Source: Dugong dugon (taxonomy: Eukaryota > Chordata > Mammalia > Sirenia > Dugongidae). From it: DNA of 64,000 nucleotides. Position 1 is the first letter of the stretch; the number at the start of each line of letters is the position of its first letter. This document shows positions 12,345 to 24,345 of this stretch, one piece after another. The translations under genes were made by a program, and so were the position numbers. The stretch covers positions 68,312,941 to 68,376,940 of the forward strand of contig CM057467.1 in assembly GCA_030035585.1 (NCBI GenBank). Reading direction: 5' to 3'. The notes beneath the pieces are model-generated. The model was not told where the DNA came from. It saw only the letters and a program-made list of their open reading frames with translations, and did no database searches.

Positions 12345-12543
12345 AGTTGCCGTCAAGCAGATTTCAATTCATAGAGACCCCATGTGTTTCAAAATAGAAC
12401 TGTACTCCATAGTATTTTCAGCGGCTGATTTTTTGGAAGTAGATTGCCAGGTTTTCTTCTGAGGTGCCTCTGGGTGGACTTGAACCTCCAACCTTTCCAT
12501 TAACAGCTGATTGTGTTAACCATTTGCACCGCCTAGGGACTCC
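12345..12543 (-). mobile_element. Afrotherian SINE (older subtype), antisense
   Basis: Complete but diverged: GTTGCCGTCAAGCAGATTTC at one end, then GAGGTGCCTCTGGGTGGACT and the tRNA-like head ending CACCGCCTAGGGACTCC. The longer middle with GAGGTGCCTCTGGG separates this subtype from the younger one at 15118. Confidence 0.85.
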
Positions 12544-13673
12544 ATTTTACACATAGTAAACACTAATTTTAAAGAGTTATTGGTGTTGATCAAATGGGTT
12601 GATGTAGTGACTAAAGGCATTTTTGTTCTATTAGCTTTTCAGCCATTTCCTTCTACTTGGGAAAGCCACAGTAGAAGGTGGTTGATAAGTTGCTTAGGTA
12701 AAAGAACTCTACCCCCTGTGGATGGGAGGGCCTGAAAGGCAAGGAGTGACCCAGCTGAAAAAGTTCAGAATTTTTCCATGCAGTTTTCAGAACCCTTCCT
12801 GTGCCCCTTCTCCAGATGCAGCCAGTCTGCAGAGCCTGTGTAACAGTATGCCCTTCCCTTGGACTGTATCCAGATTCACAGTTTCAGCCCTGCTGTAGCT
12901 TACCAAAGAGAGTTCTTGCTCTTTGAAAAGCTCCTTCAGAGTTAATTTTTGGTGGAACAGCTAAAGAACATCATGGCTTTAAGACATATACTTTTCAATA
13001 AACAAAGGGAGTATAAATCACATTACACAGTGTCATCCCATCGTAGTTTGAAAGGATCCATTTATATATGCTCTCATAAACTTTCTTATGCAGCTTCCAT
13101 ATGGCTTTGCAGTAGTGCTTAAACCACACAAACAGAAAATTCGTTCAGATCTAAAAATAATTTTTCTCCTATGGCTTCAACAGCTGATGAAGTGGATCTG
13201 CTATAATTCTGAAGCAGTTTTACAGATATTTGGCCACTAGGTGGTGGCATTGGCAATCCATTGCCAGTGGACTTTGCCTTCTTTATACATTTCTTTATTA
13301 CTTGAAGCGTTTACAAATATGTAAACAATTTTAAAAAAAATAAGAGAACTAAAAAAAAAAAAAAAAAAAACCCGAAAACCTGAATTCATAAAAAATAAGT
13401 ATAATAAACTAAAAACTAAAAAACATTTTAAGTGGTTGAAAATAACTTGAATTTTAGGACTGTTGGTAATAGGGTAGTTATAAAGGTAGGCACTTTTCAA
13501 GTGCTATAAATACACTTTTTAATTGTAAAACCTTAAAAAATAGAATCCTGGTACCTCATTTTATGATGTTACTCACCCTTATGTGTGACATTCAGGATTA
13601 AATTGTTTAAAGAAGTCACTGGAGTACCTTAGGACATATTAAATAGTAACTACACGTTATCTAGTATTTGGTA
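12544..13673. other. Intronic stretch without a recognised element
   Basis: Nothing codes here. It contains an A-run (about 13350-13370) and AT-rich sequence. I cannot assign a repeat family. Confidence 0.5.
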
Positions 13674-13872
13674 AGGAGCCCTTGTGGTGCAACAGTTAAG
13701 CGCTCGGCTGCTAACAGAAAGATTGGTGGTTCAAACCCACCCAGCGGCTCCGTGGGAGAAAGACCTAGTGATCTGCAACCATAAAGCCAAGAAAACCCTA
13801 TGGGGCAGTTCTTTTCTGTCACATGGGGTTGTTAGGAGTTGGACTCGACTTGACAGCACCCAACAGTAACGA
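13674..13872 (+). mobile_element. Afrotherian tRNA-derived SINE, sense
   Basis: Head AGGAGCCCTTGTGGTGCAAC with A/B-box-like promoter sequence (GGTTCAAACCC is the B box), middle GTGGGAGAAAGACCTAGTGA, tail GGACTCGACTTGACAGCACC. Pol III-derived and moderately diverged. Confidence 0.88.
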
Positions 13873-14636
13873 ACGTATTCAGTACTCTCTTCTTCTGACT
13901 TGTTTCTTTAGGTTCCCAAAAAGATATGAGGACTTTAGATTCAAAAATTTTGTACATCTCAAATCCATCAATAAAAACACAGAAATGCGGGGGAAAATAT
14001 AAACTTGAACCATACTTTTTAGTTAGGACACTTTATGGATCTAGAGTTATTTTTTGGTTTGAGTGTCAGAAACATTTTGTGTATAACTCGGTTTGCTCAT
14101 AAAATTGACTGATTTGCTATGTACTAAATAAAACTTGGCTATGTAGAATTCTCAAGGAATGAGTCACTTAGAAGAGCAAGTTTCTCAGATAACTAAGGAT
14201 TTATTTCTTTAGGCACTAATTTTATTTAAATTTCAGTTGAAGTGTTCCTAAAATATATACTTCTTGTCTTCCTAAATCGAGCCAGTAGAAAAGCGTTTGC
14301 CTGGTCTTAGTGACTTGAGGTTCTCGCTATATCAGGTATTGTCCTCTTCTGCATGGCAGTGCCTTCAGAGCCTATCACAGTGTGGAATATTCTTTGCCCC
14401 CTGTATTGAATGACCCTGGACTGCTGTGCCTTTGAGTTCCTGTAAATGTTTTTCACAGATTTGTTTTGTCTTCTCTTGGTGTCACTTCTTGTCAGTGATA
14501 TGCCTATGGCTAGCAATTCTTCTCATGCTTCTTTCTTGTTGCTTCTGATTAAATGATGATACTTATTTGGGTTGTGTGTGAAAGAAAATTATACTGTCAA
14601 TGAATTTCCTTTGAGTGATCTGTATGGGCCTTTGTA

Positions 14637-14967
14637 CAGTAGTTCCTCCTTAACCACGGTTTCACTTTCTGCGGTTTCAGTTACCCGCGGTCAATTGTGG
14701 TTTGAAAATGTTAAGTGATGAAAAGTCACACCGCCCCACACCATCATTCACATGACTTTTATTGCAGTATGTTGTTATAATTGTTCCATTTCATTATTCG
14801 TTATTGTTGTTAATCTCTTATTCTGCCTGATTTATAAATTAAACTTTATCATAGGTATGTATGTGTAGGACAAAACATAATCTATATAAGGTTTGGTACT
14901 ATCCGCAGTTTCAGGCATCCACAGGGGATCTTGGAACATATCTCCTATGGGTAAGGGGGGACTACTG
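14637..14967. mobile_element. Tigger/pogo-like short DNA transposon (MITE)
   Basis: 331 bp bounded by inverted termini CAGTAGTTCCTCCTTAACCA and (reverse) CAGTAGTCCCCCCTTACCCA, with a TA target duplication on both sides (14635-14636, 14968-14969). The interior keeps the typical TTATTGTTGTTAATCTCTTA and CAGGCATCCACAGGGGATCT. It is an internal-deletion derivative with no transposase. The subfamily (Tigger1-like) is from memory. Confidence 0.88.
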
Positions 14968-15117
14968 TATGTGAATTTTGTAACTTTTGGATACTTAGAA
15001 GCCTTATAAAATATCTTGTTCTAGTATGTTTATCAAAATATTTATGTATTTAGAGAGGGTGAGTGGAATTTTAAAAATTGGGTGAAAGTTTTTTTTAGCC
15101 CCCTCTTTGGCCTTCTT

Positions 15118-15291
15118 GGGGCCCTGGTGGCACAGTGGTTAAGAGTTAGTCTGCTAACCAAAAGGTCAGTGGTTCAAATCCACCAGCTGCTCCTTGGAAG
15201 TCCTATGGGGCAGTTCTACTGTGTCCTGAAGGGTCACTATGAGTCGAAATCGACTCGACGGCAGTGGTTTTTTTTTTTTTTTTTTTTTTTT
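15118..15291 (+). mobile_element. Afrotherian SINE, young, with perfect target duplication
   Basis: GGGGCCCTGGTGGCACAGTG head, B box GGTTCAAATCC, tail ATGAGTCGAAATCGACTCGA then a T-run of about 24. The 12-bp duplication tttggccttctt flanks it (15106-15117, about 15292-15303). It is one of the least diverged SINEs here. Confidence 0.92.
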
Positions 15292-15303
15292 TTTGGCCTT
15301 CTT

Positions 15304-16784
15304 AGCTCTAATTAGGAACCCCTTTTCTGTGGGATGGTGTAAGTACCTGACTCTGGTAACCCATTTGAGGCAGCTGCTGAGGGTACTCCACCACTCCCTG
15401 CTGTTTACTTGCCTTTTTATCTTCGTACCTCTCTACTCACTTTCTCTTTTTTGAACTTCGTTCTCACTGCTTTATTATTCTTCCTTTGTAATCTCTCTTT
15501 TGTACCTTTTGTTAACATTATGGACTTTGATAAGCCCTGCTAGCAGCATTAAAACTTAAAAGGTTGATGACTTCTTTTGAAAGGTTTAGCATTAGTTGAC
15601 CATTAAAAATAATTTCTACTAGTTGTGTGATTTTTTCCCTAATATACCATACAGTTATATTCATAAGGTTTACAGTGCTGTTTCTTGTAGCATTTGACCA
15701 GTTTTAACTTTGGCAATTATATTTAGCCGTTAAATTTTCTCCTCCCTCTCCCCCTCCCCCTCCCCACCCTCATTTCCTTTGGATTTTTCACTTCCTTTCT
15801 TTGTTTACTGCACTCATGCTCATAGTTGCCTACATTTCATGTGGAATAAATGATTCATGTCCATAATTCTTGGCTCCTAGGAGATAAAAATTTTATGCAG
15901 TAATGTTATTGATTATATTTCATTGGTTCTCTATAGTGTACTCTGTGCAGCACCTCTAGGCACGGTTGCTCTCAGATTAAGTACGTATTTGAGTACTTCT
16001 GAGACTCTTAACTTATATCTTGAATATTTAATCAGTCTATATTATAAGGCCTATTGTTGACTGAATACTCTGTGCTGTAGCCAGAATACTTGAATTCAAC
16101 CTTTTTAGGAAGGTCAGGGCAAATTCGGGGGGCCCTTGGTAATGCACAAGGACATTTTACATTCCACCAGTGATAGGCAGAACTTGGCAGAGATTAGATG
16201 TGTATATATGAATTTATTGTATTGATTTCAAGGCCAACGTTTTGCATTACAGTCAGAATGGACTCCACAGCACCTGGTATTCTGCCTTTGCAGTATATAT
16301 TCACTTTTATCTATCTCCACCCTCACCCTGCAGCATTTACACTGAATGTATGTAACCTTTTGCCTACATCTGTAGTCAAAATGAACAAAGCGTAACCTTG
16401 AAGTTACTGGGTTATTTCAATCCTCCTAGCAACAGCCTTTTGTGGTTCACTAATGGAAATAGTCTCAGACTTTTGAGTGGAAGCGCTGCTTTTGGGCGCC
16501 TCAGTAATGGATTTGCCGCTCATAATCTTTCTTCAGGCAGAAGAGGTCTGCGTGCAGTGCACTGTGCCATCAATTTAATGACATAGACTTCCTACAGATT
16601 ATTTCTGCCTTTTTCACTTTCTGTTTATTTCTTCAGTCCCTATTTGACAACTTTAATTTTTCTTCTTTTTGGTGGTTCATTACAATTGAGGGTCTCATTC
16701 CAAAATAACAGAACTTCATATTGATCATTTTGTATTCCCTTAGCAATGTGGGCAACATCGTTATGCATTAGACTTTGTACCTTA

Positions 16785-16826
<42 letters not shown>

Positions 16827-16940
16827 ACTGACTATACATCTTGCCGCCCTAGTTAAGGACCAAGAACCATGTCTCTCTCGCTGTGTCTTTTTCTTTTTTT
16901 TTTTTTAAATCACCACCAGTATATTAGAGAAGTGGCAAGA
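15304..16940. other. Unassigned intronic stretch
   Basis: No coding evidence. It contains a C/T tract near 15739-15770 and the GT repeat at 16788. ORFs at 16198-16586 have no splice context and no recognisable domain. Confidence 0.5.
16788..16824. repeat. (GT)n microsatellite
   Basis: 37 bp of uninterrupted GT, likely polymorphic. Confidence 0.95.
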
Positions 16941-16944
16941 GAAA

Positions 16945-17115
16945 ATACCACCAGAGAGAGAGCCTGAAGACCTAGGTTACGGTCCTGGCTCTGCCACGGA
17001 CTATCTGTGTGACTTTTGGCAAGCCACTAAGTCTCTCTGGGCTTCAATTTCCCTGTTTTTGAAATGAGGAGATTGGAGTAGTTAGTGCCTAAGTCTCCTC
17101 TTGATTTAAAATTCT
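16945..17115 (+). mobile_element. MIR (mammal-wide SINE)
   Basis: Contains the MIR core: GGCTCTGCCACGGACTATCT, then TGTGACTTTTGGCAAGCCAC and TTCAATTTCCCTGTTTTTGA. It lies about 180 bp upstream of the NARS2 exon at 17298. Confidence 0.85.
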
Positions 17116-17297
17116 GCGTGCTCATGTGCATAGTAAATATTCAGTTGATCTTTTAGTAGTCTTATATTTTGAGGGTTGATGAGGGGGTTGATATGGCATT
17201 CTCTTAGTGCCATTTTATTAGTATAATAAGGTAAGGTTTATGTTCTTGGAATTGTTTCTTATGCAAATATACTGAAAAGGGTACTTTTTCTTTCTAG

Positions 17298-17378
17298 GAC
17301 AATGGCTTTGTGCACATTCATACCCCAATAATAACATCCAATGACTGTGAGGGGGCTGGAGAACTTTTTCAAGTTGAA
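17298..17378 (+). CDS. NARS2: NARS2 internal exon (class II motif 1)
   Basis: An 81-bp, 27-codon exon reading [20 protein letters not shown] then GELFQVE. The stretch [10 protein letters not shown] fits class II synthetase motif 1, whose invariant proline is the P of HTP; motif 1 forms part of the dimer interface and supports the active site. The acceptor is a long pyrimidine tract ending TTTCTTTCTAG, and the donor GAA|GTAAGT is close to ideal. Both ends are phase 0, so it splices in frame to the exons at 147-287 and 61304-61398. It is an island of ordinary coding sequence between repeats; an RTE fragment starts only about 135 bp after the donor. I can identify the gene with confidence; the exon number is not assigned. 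Confidence 0.95.
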
Positions 17379-17514
17379 GTAAGTTGTGGGTTCCCATCTT
17401 GGGGGACATGTTGCTGATTGACTTTTTTCTGTATGAGGGTTTACTTTAAGTTTAATAAGAGTTGTAAGGACAGAAGACCATGACCAGCACCTGAACTTTT
17501 GTTATTAGTAATCC

Positions 17515-17775
17515 TTGTTGTCATTGCTAGGTGCTGTTGAGTTGGCTCCCACTCATAGTGACCTCACGTACAACAGAGCGAAACACTGCCCAGTCCTACA
17601 CCATCCTCACAACTGTTACTGTGTTTGAGCCCATTCTTGCAGCCACTGTGTCTGTCAGTCCATCTCCTTGACAGTCTTCCTCTTTTTCGCTGAACCTCTG
17701 CTTTATGAAGCATGATGTCTTTCTCCAGGGATTGGTCCCTTCTGATAACATATCCAAACTATATCTAGAAAATTC
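17515..17775 (-). mobile_element. RTE 3' fragment, antisense
   Basis: Starts TTGTTGTCATTGCTAGGTGC and continues through ACTCATAGTGACCTCACGTA and GAAACACTGCCCAGTCCTAC, the reverse of the RTE 3' region at about 11000-11170. It lies about 135 bp downstream of a NARS2 exon. Confidence 0.8.
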
Positions 17776-19075
17776 AAACTTTTCTGATTCTCTGTCCTAC
17801 CAGCTATATTACTTAAACTGTGACCAAAAGGAGAGGATTTTTAACTTAGTACTCCATTTCTTTTCTTATCGTGTGACTGTGAATTGGTGAACTAGAGAAA
17901 TTGGAAGAGATTAATGAAGACCATAAGATATCTTCTGTGTAAGTTCAACTCCTAGTTAATATTTTTAGATATAAGTTATATTTTAAAAGATAAAAATAGA
18001 AAAGTATGTATGTGAATATTATTTTCTTTTTTAAAGTCTTTCTCGTAAGAAATGTTTTATGTTCTATACAACTCATGAAGTCTCTTAGTTTAATTCTTTA
18101 TTCAGCAATCAATTTTTGAGCTCCTAGTATGTGCCTGGCATTGTCAGCCTACACTTACTGCAGATAATTTTAACAGTTACCAGTTCTTCTTACTTGTAGG
18201 CGATTGAAAGCCTTTCATTTACCAGTTTGACAACCTGTTTAAAATCATTGGCCAATAGTATAGTAATGATCAGAGATAAATGTATGTTGATAAGTGGTAC
18301 TTTTTGTATTTATTTGATTTATTTACTGATTTCTTTATTCCTAAGTAATCAAGGTTCTTGTTTATTCATTTGATTAATGCTATCAAATGACAAGACCTGT
18401 ATATAACTGCTTTCTCTGGCTCAGTACTTTCTGACTCATGATTTTGCTTTTATATTATTGAACAAGGTATTCACAGGGAGAAGTTTTTCTCATGTGTTAA
18501 TGTCATTATTCAAAGTAATAATTAAATGCTATCTTCATATGACTTAAAGAAATTTTGATGGTAAGTATCCTTCCGCAAAAAGCAGAATAAAAATATCTTT
18601 TTGAACTTTAAAAGTGAGAGTGTTAGGGTCTGTATATATTATCTCAAAGAAAGCAGTAAATGATAAAATAACAATATATAAATTCCAGAAAACATTCTCC
18701 TCTAGGTGTTAATTTTCTCATTAAACCTTAACCCTTTCAAGACCCAATTATTTTCTCCTTTGAATTTGTTGTTGATACTATGTGTTTTCATTAATGGAAG
18801 ACATGCTGATTAAAGGACCAATTCAGAATTTTTGTTATGAGTTATGGATTTTAATACCCATTACCTGGGATCCAATATGTCCCAGTGGACCCTGCATGTG
18901 GTAAATCCTGGTGATATGAGTCAATGATAAAATCTTTTCTTTTTTTTTATTTCTTGAAAATTTGCAAAAAGTGAGGTAAAACACGAAGGCATCTGGCAAT
19001 GACTGCACATACATTTTATTCTAGTCTCCTTCTTAGCCTTTTTACTATTTTTTATGAAACTTTTCAAAACATGGT
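17776..19075. other. Unassigned AT-rich intronic stretch
   Basis: Nothing coding. A short L2/MIR-like piece (AGCTCCTAGTATGTGCCTGG) sits near 18120. The rest is AT-rich without a recognised element. Confidence 0.5.
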
Positions 19076-19500
19076 ACAATGCATTCTTCCTTACCACAAA
19101 AGCAGTACTTACAGCACAAATAAATAAAGCCAAGGGATTTTTCAATCTCAGGAAAATTACTACTACAGTGCATTCTTCATTACTGCAAAAGCAGTACTGA
19201 CAGGCCAAGTAAATAAAACTAAAGGAATTTGAATCTCAGGAAAATTACCCCTACTATGTATTCTTCATTATAACAAAAGCAGTACTAACAGCTAGAAAGC
19301 AGAAACAGCTGCCCTGGAATACTGCAGAACTGCTCACAGTGGTGCATTCCACCTGCTACATGTGGAAGTAATGATCAGACCCCAAGACTGAATGCAGGAT
19401 AAGAATAACTTATAGGAGTATCAGTCTCTTGAAAATACCGCTACAATGCATTATTCCTTATTGCAAAGGCATTATTTAATATTCAGAAGCTAGAAAAGCA
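19076..19500. repeat. ~89-bp degenerate tandem repeat (2.5 units plus a later partial unit)
   Basis: Units begin near 19076, 19165 and 19253. Each holds GCATTCTTC(A/C)TTA, then CAAAAGCAGTACT.ACAG, AAATAAA and AATCTCAGGAAAATTAC. A further partial unit (TACAATGCATTATTCCTTAT) appears near 19440 after about 120 bp of other sequence. No family assigned. Confidence 0.75.
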
Positions 19501-21580
19501 GGGAGCCAGTAACTCCTGGAAAGAATGAATGATGTCAAGGAGAAGATGGCCACTATGACTGATGAAGATGGAATAGTTTATTCTAGTGATAAGTACATTC
19601 TCACGAGAACATAGTAACTGGGAAACATAGTGAGGTGGCTTATCTCTCAGAAATAAAGGCAGACCTGTCAGAAGTTTGGAAAATTCACACATCCAGGAGG
19701 CATCACCTAAGACAGTGCTTAATCTACACAAAAATGAGGCTCTAACACAGGGTTCTTGAGTTTCACGCATTTCAAAAGGCTCCCACCTTGAGGCTGAGTG
19801 TGTTAAAACTGGGCTACCTCCTTCCCAAAAAACTCCAGAGGCATAAAGAGTGGGATACTGTGCATCCCATGGGTCACAGCTAACGTTCTTCTGAATATTG
19901 AACTGAAGAAGAATTACCCTCCTTAAAGACATTTCATAATCCCTTAACCTAAACCACTGAATATTAAACACTAAATGACAGGGAAGGAACACATGATTTA
20001 AAGGAATTTTTACAAATAAAAAGGAAATTATTAAAGGGACTCAAAACTAAACAAGTAATAGGTAGCAAACTAAATAGTCCCTAAAATAATAATTTGGAGT
20101 TACCTGCTTTGCTACCGGGGATATCCCATAAGCCAGTCTGGATGATTACAATATGTATATTTTGGCCTCAAAGCAAACCCAAGTCAAGTTAAATATGAAT
20201 AAATAGGAAAAGGAAAAAATGAATTTCTAGAGCTAAACAAATGAGAAGTGCTCTGTGTTTATAATATTTCAGGGCAAGGGAGAGAATTTTTATACAGTGG
20301 AATGAGACTTGCCTACTTGGTGTGCCAGACAGAGATGCTCTTAAATTCATTGATTCTAGGCTTCTGCAGGCAGTCTAGATCAGGTTTCAACAATCTGTGG
20401 CTTTTTATGCTCCGACTCGCTGTCTCTTTTGCTTTCAAAAGTTCCAGCTACCAAGACTTGTCTTCTGTCTCTGCCAACCTTCTATCCTGTATAAGCAGTG
20501 CTCCTGCTTATTCCCACTTCACACACCTCTGTGTTTCCAAGATGCATTGTATTAATTTCTTCCTGGCTGCCTGTAGCCATAGGAGTTTGAATTGTGGCAC
20601 CCTACTTTTTGGAAAATGTTAACTTTCATATTTAAATTCTTGCTTTTCTCAATGGTCTCTTTTTTGCTCTGACAGCAATGAAGTATTAGTAAGTATTTAA
20701 AGATAAGTATGCCTAGTACACACTTATCTTTGAGGGCAGCAGTGAGGCCACCTTGAAAAGCACGGTAAGAGGATGTACTTCAAAACTAATACTACTGAGA
20801 AGTGACTACATCGCCCACCATTTTAGTTTTCTTTTCCCCAGCTCCACTTCCATAATTTGTTCAGTTTTGGGGACTATGGAATACAGATGTAGGAAGTTAT
20901 ATTCAAGGCATTCATTTCTTATTTAGCAGACATTTGGTACCATCCGTGTTCAAGATGCTGTGCTAAATGGTATGAGAGATATAAAGATGTAGTTGATATA
21001 AAAATGTAGTCTGACCTGTAAAGTTGGTGAGTTGGCAGGGACTGATAAAGGAAGGAACATGCTTTTCATTCACTCTTGATGCTACTCACCCTACAGTATT
21101 CCTTGTTTGTACACTTTTTCCTCTCTCTCTTAAGGCCCTAGCTGAATTCCCAAAACTATGTTTGGTCTTTAAGATTCAAGAGCAACTGGTTTGAATCTTG
21201 TAGATACAAGAAATTAGAGCGAGAATCAGAATTATAGCAAAGTTTATTAGTGGTTACCAGGCACAGGAGGGAGGAAGAAGAAAACACAGTTTAGGAAGCA
21301 TTGCATTTCTGTTTATGATGCTGGAAAATTTGGCAATGGATATTGGTGAGGGCTATATGTACAACACAATTGATGTGACCAGTATAACTAAATGGTACAT
21401 GTGAAAAATGTTGAATTGGCAAATGTGTTTTATATTTTTTATAACAATAAAAAAATTAAAATTAATTAAAAGAAGTTGATGGAAAATAAGGTAAAACTGC
21501 TTTATGTATACATTTGAGGTTACAGTGTTATCACTTGTAGATGATATGGAGTCTAGAGGAAAATTAGATCAGTATGTCTT
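19501..21580. other. Unassigned stretch, possibly an old LTR-like repeat in part
   Basis: A 169-residue - strand ORF (19483-19992) has no domain or splice context that I recognise. The - strand reading TCACTAGAATAAACTATTCC resembles a polyadenylation region, so an old LTR is possible but unproven. An L2/MIR-like piece lies near 20930-20990. Confidence 0.35.
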
Positions 21581-21581
21581 T

Positions 21582-24267
21582 CAGTTTGTCATACTGTGGT
21601 GGCTGCGTATTACTGTGATGCTGGAAGCTATGCCACCAGTATTTCAAACACCAGCAGGGTCATCCATGGTGAACAGGTTTCATCCAAGCTTCCAGACTAA
21701 GACAGGCTAAGAAGTGAAAACCTTATGAATACTGGCAGAACATTGTCTGATATAGTGCCGGAAGATGAGCCCCTCAGGGTAGAAGGAACCCAAAATATGA
21801 CTGGGGAAGAGCTGCCTTCTCAAAGTAGAGTTGACCTTAATGATGGGGCATGGAGTCAAGCTTTTGGGACCTTCATTTGCTGATGTGGCACAACTCAAAA
21901 TGAGAAGAAACAGATGCAGACATCCATTAATCATCGGAGTGTAGAATGTACAAAAGGTATGAATCTAGGAAAATTGGAAATCATCAAAAATGAAATGGAA
22001 TGCATAAAAATTGATATCCTAGGCATTAGTGAGCTGAAATGGACTAGTATTGGCCATTCTGAATCGGACAACCATATGGTCCACTATACAGGGAATGACA
22101 AATTGAAGACAAATGATATCACATTCATCGTCAAAAAGGACATTTCAAGATCCATCCTGAAGTACAATACTGTCAGTCATAGGTTAATATCCACACACCT
22201 ACAAGGAAGACCAGTTAATACGACTGTTATTCAAATTTTCGCACCAATCATTAATGCCAAAAATGAAGAAATTAAAGATTTTTACCAACTTCTGCAGTCT
22301 GAAATTGATCAAACGTGCAATCAAGATGCATTGATAATTGCTAGTGATTGGAATTTGGAAGTTGGAAACAAAGAAGGATTAGTAGTTGGAAAATACGACC
22401 TTGGTGTTAGAAATGATGCTGGAGATCGACTATAGAATTTTGCAAGACCAATGACCTATCAATTGGAAATACCTTTTTTTCAACAATGTAAATGGTGACT
22501 ATACACCTGGACCTTGCCAGATGGAATACACAGAAATCAAATTGACTACATCTGTGGAAAGAGACTATGGAGAAGCTCAATATCATTAGTCAGAACAAGG
22601 CCAGGGCTGACTGCAGAGCAGACCATCAGTTGCTCATGCAAGCTCAAGTTGAAGCTGAAGAAAAACTCTCACAGGAGCCAAAGTTCCACCATGTGTATAT
22701 CCCACTTGAATTTAGAGACCATCTCAAGAATAGATTTGATGCATTGAACACTAATGACTGAAGACCAGATGAGTTGTGGAATAACATCAAGGACATCATA
22801 CATGAAGAAAGCAAGAGGTCATTTAAAAGACGGGAAAGAAAGAAAAGACCAAAATGGATGTCAGAAGAGTCTCTGAAACTTGCCCTTGAACATAGAGTAG
22901 CTAAAGTGAATAGAAGAAATGATGACATAAAAGAGCTGAATGGAAGATTTCAAAGGGTAGCTTGAGAAGTCAAAGTAAACTGTTATAATGAAATGTGCAA
23001 AGACCTGGAGTTAGAAAACCAAAAGGGAGGAACACGCTCAGCATCTCTCAAGCTGAAAGAATTAAAGGAAAAAATTCAAGCTTCCATTTGCAATGTTGAA
23101 GGATTCTATGCACAAAATATTGAACAACGCAAGAAACATCAAAAAAAGATGGAAGGAATACACAGAGTCACTGTACCAAAAAGAACTGGTCGACATTCAT
23201 CCATTTCAGGAGGTAGCATGTAATCAAGAACTGATGGTATTGAAGGAAGAACTCCAAACTGCACTGAGGGTATTGGCGAAAACAAGTCTCCAGGAATTGA
23301 TAGAATACCAACTGAGATGTTTCAACAAACAGATGCAATGCTGGAAGCAATCACTCATCTATGCCAAGAAATTTGGAAGCCAGTTACTTGGCCAACCAAT
23401 GGAAAGAGATCCATATTTGCACCCATTTCAGAGAAAGGTGATCCAACAGAAAGCGGAAATTATCAAACAATATCATTAATATTACAAGTAAAATTTTGCT
23501 GAAGATAATTCAAAAACGGTTGCAGCAGTACATAGACAGGAACTGCCAGAAAGTCAGGCTGAATCGGAGGAGGACATGAAATGAGAGCTATCATTGCTGA
23601 TATAAGATGGATCTTGGCTGAAAGCAGAGAATACCAGAAAGATGTTTACCTGTGTTTTATTGACTGTGCAAAGGCATCCGACTGAGTAGATCATAACAAA
23701 TTATTGATGACATTGCAAAGAATGGGAATTCCAGAACACTTAATAGTGCTCATGTGGAACCTATACATAGACCAAGAGGCAGTTGTTCAAACAGAACAAG
23801 GGGATGCTGCGTGGTTTAAAATCAGAAAAGGTATGTATCGGTTTATCCTTTCATCATACTTCTTCAGTCTGTATGCTGAGCAGATAATCCGAGAAGCTGG
23901 ACTATATGAAGAAGAACATGGCATCAGGATTCGAGGAAGACTGTAACAATCTGTAATATGCCGATGACACAAGCTTGCTTTCGGAAAGCAAAGAGGACTT
24001 GAAGCACTTACTGATGAAGATCAATGTCTACAGCCTTCAGTATGGATTACATCTCACCATAAAGAAAACAAAAATCCTCATAACTGGACCAGTAAGTAGC
24101 ATCATGATAAACGGAAAAAAGATTGAAGTTGTCATGGATTCCATTTTACTTGGATCCATAATCAATGCCCCTGGAAGCAGCAGTCAACAAATCAAATGAC
24201 GTACTGCACTGGGCAAATCTGCTGCAAAAGACCTCTTTAAAGTGTTAAAATGCAAAGATGTCACTTT
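21582..24267 (+). mobile_element. Second RTE-clade LINE, 3'-truncated
   Basis: Parallel to the copy at 7887, starting near TTTGTCATACTGTGGTGG. The endonuclease part lies 21914-22435 (KLEIIKNEMECIKIDILGIS, and ASDWN in place of GDWN). The reverse-transcriptase part lies about 22770-24200, with CFIDCAKASD near 23650 and YADDTSLL near 23958. It lacks both the SINE and the LTR of copy 1. It stops abruptly at GATGTCACTTTG, about 500 bp short of the 3' tail, where L1-like sequence begins. Missing a 3' end is unusual for a LINE and implies later deletion or recombination. Confidence 0.85.
21914..24199 (+). pseudogene. Broken RTE ORF
   Basis: Pieces in order: 21914-22435 endonuclease (ELKWTSIGHSESDNHMVHYT within it), 22774-22965 and 23093-23479 linker and RT start, 23704-23946 RT, 23975-24199 post-motif C. 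A frame break just before the YADD codons and several stops inactivate it. It keeps an almost unbroken endonuclease segment. Confidence 0.8.
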
Positions 24268-24271
24268 GGAA

Positions 24272-24345
24272 GTATAGTTATGCCAGATATAGAATTCTTG
24301 GTTGATAGTTTATTTTCTTTCAACACTTTAATATGCCATCCCACT
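24272..24345 (-). mobile_element. Short L1 fragment abutting the RTE truncation
   Basis: TAGAATTCTTGGTTGATAGT...ATGCCATCCCACTGCC matches the antisense ORF1 3' region found at about 34820-34880. It abuts the RTE break. Confidence 0.6.

Larger units (their letters stand above)
288..17297 (+). other. NARS2: NARS2 intron, ~17.0 kb
   Basis: Bounded by the donor GTAAGG after 287 and the acceptor TAG at 17295-17297, phase 0. Its first 12 kb is a nest of LINEs. The rest holds SINEs, a Tigger-like element, a MIR and short simple repeats. No further exon is expected, because the flanking exons are contiguous in the protein. Confidence 0.88.

Noticed and set aside
13674-13745. tRNA-like sequences with A and B boxes (also at 15118 and 37855) as tRNA genes
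   Set aside because: Each continues into the SINE body and tail, and the cloverleaf is degraded. They are SINE heads.
19483-19992. 169-codon - strand ORF
   Set aside because: No start context, splice sites or recognisable domain, and it is next to a repeat. Kept only as unassigned sequence.
21914-22435. Nearly unbroken RTE endonuclease frame as a domesticated host gene
   Set aside because: Flanking RTE parts are present and broken, there are no splice or promoter signs, and the catalytic GDWN-type motif is altered (SDWN).
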